From contig NC_003284.9 of NCBI RefSeq assembly GCF_000002985.6, positions 8,060,001-8,124,000 of the forward strand: a DNA stretch of 64,000 bases. Reading direction: 5' to 3'. The notes under the pieces are model-generated. The model did not search any database. It saw only the letters and a list, made by a program, of their open reading frames with translations, and was not told the origin of the DNA. Both the position numbers and the translations under genes were made by a program. Below are positions 60,410 through 64,000 of this stretch, in pieces (position 1 is the stretch's first letter; every line of letters starts with the position of its first letter). The DNA comes from Caenorhabditis elegans. Taxonomy: Eukaryota; Nematoda; Chromadorea; Rhabditida; Rhabditidae.

Positions 60410-63220
60410 TCATTTGACCACTAAGCCATGCAATGATGAACCAATTTCAACTTGACATTCACACCCAGTAGTGGTATCAATTGACTCTTTTACCCAGTCA
60501 TCGCCATTCTGTCTCATCACATTGATCGTCCTCATTATTGGCTTGCATTCTCCGAATCCTAAAAAAAGTGTGGGTCAGCGGCGTGATGGATGGGCGTCTA
60601 TGAAAAAAAACGAGCCCATCGGAGCCCAAATGTCAAATACCTGAAAGGCATCCATCGTCGTTGTGGTCGCAATTGACCTCATTCAAATAGTTGGGGTAAT
60701 AGTCGGCGGGAAGCTTTCTCCACTGCCAACACAAATTGCACAACCCACACCATTCGGAATTCGTTTGAAGAGCTTCACCACGGCGGTACTGACATCCAAG
60801 ACTAGTGACTACTCCAAGCACTGAAAAACAGAGTTATCACTAAATTACTGATATTGTATCGGAAAGATTTGCATTTTTATTAGGATGGTCATAGATCTAA
60901 ATCTAAATTTAAATTTTTTAAATTTCCAGTTAAAGTTAAGACGAAGTGCCAAATTTTTGAAAAAAAAATCTTAAAAAGAAATCCAGAGCAATTTAGAATG
61001 CTTCGACAATTAGAATGTCTTAACACAAATAATTGAAACAGAATTAAAGTATGATAATCGTGGGAAAACTTTTTTTGGTCGGCTTCCAAATTTATGAGTG
61101 GCAAAAACTGTACAATTTTCACTTTTTTACTGTCAATAAAAAATTTTCAAGCATGTTTGAAAATTTTTACTATGATATTTAACTATTTTGGTCCTATAGG
61201 AGTAGTTTGAAACAATTTACCCACTCGCGCTACTTTGCCTTTAAAACATTTTTTACTCCGTCATGAAGAGTTTTGATTCAAAAGTTGTAATATTGAAAAA
61301 ACTTTTAGTAAAAGTTAAAAAATGAATAATTTATACAATAAGATTTATTAAGCAAAGAAGTTGTTTTAAAAAAGTACAATTTCAGCTTACCTGGCCGGTT
61401 TTTTGGATCAGTTGATGTGAATGAATCAGTTGAAGTATCTTGATCAATTGTGTTATCATCAATATCATTATTTAAAGAATCGGTGTCAGGTGTTGTATTC
61501 ATTAACACAAATCGTTTAGTAAGTCGCTAAAAACATTTTTAATCTAAAAAAACTTGTAGTGAAGTTGGAATTAAATGGGCTACCATGTTTTTATTAAAAT
61601 TATCTAACAAGCGCACCTTTTTTATCTTATACTTGTTAACTGTCGAGTACTCCTCACTGAACCTCTTTTTTCTTGAATGTTGATCACAAGATCCTGTTGT
61701 ACTACCTATTAAAACTTTCGATATTTTTTGATTGAAGTTGGTAAAGTTGATTGAGCAGTTGTGGAAAATAGCCAATAACCAACTCACCAAGTTTTATAGC
61801 CAAAGCATTTCTTTGAGCTGTCAGTGTTGCGTTGTCAGCGGCCCCTATATTTGGATTTGCCAGAAAGCCATTGAGAAGTGACATTTTACAACTCATACAT
61901 GCATATGTAGGGCACTCTCCATTGACAGACTGGTCCTGAATACAAATTTGCAAACGACTCTTAAAAATTTATGCTGAGAAACTGACCAGCGGAGTCCCTG
62001 CTCCAAACGCGGCAATCGATACTTTTGTTGTCATCACGGACGGGCCGGCCTAAAAACTGAATTTAAAAAAATTGAATTTTTGTAAATTTAAAACCATTGA
62101 CGCCATTGGAACATCGCCATCAACACTTTCATAATCTGGCTTTTGACCGTCTTCACTTCTCACAGAACCACCACCGGCTGCTCCAAATCCATTAGGTGGC
62201 TGGAAAAGTGTAGCTTGATCCGTACTTGCCAAATTTGGAAATGTGAACATTGCCTCATCTAGTGACTCCGCCATCATTGAACTGTCATATGAGAGACACG
62301 GCTGACTGGAAGATTTAGTCATTCTCCGATTACAACACTGAAATACAACATGTAAAAAAAAATCTTGTGAAAGTTTATGTCCTTTCAAACTTGAGACAAA
62401 ACTAAAGTTTCTCAAGGACACACCAATGTCAACAACTTTGGAAGTTCAAGAGCTTTAAGTTGTATGTATTAGAGAACCAAAAATTCGAATTTCGTAAGAT
62501 GAATTTTTTTAATATAAATCGCAAAATGAATAGTGGGAAAAAAGTTCAAAAGTTATCACCTAAACCTTTTATTTGTACAAACTGTTAGTTTTTTGGTGCA
62601 AATGCTTGCAAAACTGTAGTTGAAACTTTTAAACTACGATAAATAAATTTTTTGAAAATTACTGATATTTTACTTGATTATAATAATTGATGGTAATAAT
62701 AATAAGGGTACTTACAATTGATTTATAAATACCAATGTTGAAATAGTTTTATTTGTTCTTTTATTATCCAAAGTTGGGCATCAATCCACTTAATCAGATG
62801 TTAATTTAAAAATAAAATAATTTATTGAAAATTTGAGATTTTAGCTAACGAAGTTAGCCCTTCTGTTGCAAAATTTTTGAATATCGTTACATAATTGTGA
62901 ACACTTTAAGAATTCATATTATGAAGTTCGGTCTTGTGGGCTTAGATTGAGTGTTTTGGAACAATAAAAACTATTTCTCTATTCCATGTGTTTTATACGA
63001 CTGGCGTAACATATAGGGATCCTAAATATTTATTCACTCTTTTTTCAGTTATAGCTGATGGATATCAAAAAGATTTTCGAAACCCTCAAAACAGTTTAAA
63101 GTGTGAAGTTTGCCTGCGTTTACTTTTTCGATGACTCACCTTGGTCACAATAGCGGAGTTGCGACTATTAAATAACAGACAGAGTGAAAAATAAGTCGCT
63201 AATAATGACCAGTTGCTCAT
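60410..63220 (-). CDS. Secreted preproprotein with Trunk/Noggin-like C-terminal cystine knot, 362 aa
   Basis: Coding exons in transcript order: 63140-63220, 62095-62337, 61987-62049, 61788-61935, 61617-61705, 61391-61526, 60641-60820, 60410-60558 (1089 nt). Exon 1 encodes a signal peptide (MSNWSLLATYFSLCLLFN). The pro-region is acidic and Ser/Asp-rich. A furin-type site HSRKKR ends at about residue 192, with further basic sites (KYKIKK, RLTKR) before a Thr/Asp-rich linker. The last ~105 residues are cysteine-rich: LGCQYRR, WCGLCNLCWQW, LPADYYPNYLNEVNC, GCLSGFGECKP, INVMRQNGDDW and TTTGCECQV. The order C, P-x-Y-x5-C, C, C-x-P, V-x-R, W, C-x-C is that of Noggin and of the Trunk/PTTH growth factors. 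So I infer a processed extracellular ligand or antagonist. The gene model is strong; the family call rests on pattern memory. Confidence 0.8.
61080..61255 (-). repeat. Copy of the TTTAAA/GTAGCGC repeat in an intron
   Basis: On the minus strand this reads TTTTAAAGGCAAAGTAGCGC, then GAGTGGGTAAATTG, CTATAGGACCAAAATAG, and further on AAAGTGAAAATTG with TTTTTGCCACTCATAA. These are the motifs and order of the copies at 302, 1446 and 4446. It lies in intron 6 of the cystine-knot gene, and only one end is recognisable. Confidence 0.65.
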
Positions 63221-64000
63221 TATCTTTGATGAGTATTGATTTCTTAGTTTTCAAACTGAACTCGAAAAGTTTAAATTTTTGAATTTTTGTAGAACAAGTA
63301 GAGAATGAGAGATAGAGAAGAGAGATCTACACTTGACTACCAAAGTCTACTCGGTGTTTTATCCTTACCCAAACTGCCGAACTGTCGACTATTCTTCTCG
63401 CCACCCTTTTGTTTGGTTTCTGCGCCTTTTTTCCCGATTTCGTCTCTTTTCCTGCCATGTTTATCTGCCATTTTTTCTGTGTTTTTTTTTCTCTGAGTCG
63501 TTTAACTTTAACCTACCATTTTTCCGAGAGGTCGACGAACTTTTTTGTTCGAGAAAAATATTTGATTTGCATTTCAAAAGAAGACTTCGAATAGTGTTGA
63601 ACGATTAAATGTAATCGGTTATGATGAAAAAGTTTATTGGTGAAAAGTGACATGTGCAAATGCGTGACAAGAAAATGAAACGAACGTAAAAACAGAGAAA
63701 GCAATGAAAAAACTATAAGTTTATCACTCCGGTTTTACTCATTTGAAACATTTCAAAGAAAGAGTGCAAATTTGGTTAGTAGGTTATAAAACCATAATAC
63801 AATAATGATGAAATTTTATTTTTGATTCCCGTGTTTTTTTTTCAGTTTTCCAGATTGGAAATGAAATATATAATCACTGTACTACATTGAATTGTTTTGT
63901 CGTTTGTGCAGTACTAATTTGAAAACAATTAAAACTTCAGGTTCTGATTTTTAGAATCTGAAATAAGTTCAATAGCAATAACTTCAACAACCACCGATCA
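63221..64000. promoter_or_regulatory. Upstream region of the cystine-knot gene
   Basis: The 780 bp up to the window end are the 5' flank of the minus-strand secreted gene. A C/T-rich, GC-richer stretch lies at 63300-63540. The open frames there (63305-63608) look like by-products of that composition. Nothing else recognised. Confidence 0.5.

Noticed and set aside
1-64000. CRISPR arrays, bacterial operons or phage elements
   Set aside because: The window is spliced nematode nuclear DNA; no regularly spaced repeats with unique spacers were seen.

Overview
This window is nuclear DNA of a rhabditid nematode and almost certainly Caenorhabditis elegans, chromosome X. The DNA is AT-rich, most introns are 44-60 bp with GTAAGT/GTGAGT donors and TTTTCAG acceptors, and small foldback repeats are abundant. 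The genes I recognise are hlh-8, catp-5, vem-1 and dao-3 plus the neighbouring formate-tetrahydrofolate ligase gene. From memory they belong to the C. elegans clones K07E3 and C02B8. I built twelve protein-coding models by hand. In every one the exon phases add up exactly to an open frame ending in a stop.

Layout. 1-20 kb, plus strand: a single-pass membrane protein of 268 aa (1131-5594), a 75-aa secreted peptide precursor (7688-8023), a 119-aa nematode family protein (9657-10198), then about 8 kb with only repeats, then a 244-aa secreted His-rich protein (18075-19886). 21-37 kb, minus strand: formate-THF ligase (640 aa), DAO-3 dehydrogenase/cyclohydrolase (303 aa), VEM-1 (183 aa) and the P5B ATPase CATP-5 (1202 aa, 17 coding exons). 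37-44 kb: 7 kb without supported genes but with a TTAA-bounded MITE; an hAT-like MITE lies in catp-5 intron 1. 44-54 kb, plus strand: a 771-aa orphan protein, a four-pass membrane protein of 203 aa and a 1050-aa low-complexity protein. 56-60 kb, plus strand: hlh-8 (Twist, 178 aa). 60.4-63.2 kb, minus strand, convergent with hlh-8: a secreted 362-aa preproprotein whose C-terminal cysteine pattern resembles the Trunk/Noggin cystine-knot group.

How the genes relate. DAO-3 and the ligase together make up the three activities that vertebrate MTHFD1 carries in one polypeptide. Here they are two adjacent genes on one strand in the same order as the MTHFD1 domains. VEM-1 and CATP-5 are unrelated membrane proteins. 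HLH-8 is the Twist regulator of non-striated muscle development; E-boxes lie just upstream of its start and in its 2-kb first intron.

The observations I rate highest are the Trunk/Noggin-like ligand candidate, the required GC-AG intron in the ligase gene, coding exons that consist only of the start codon, the split C1-THF synthase pair, the orphan genes, and two MITEs whose target duplications can be read directly.
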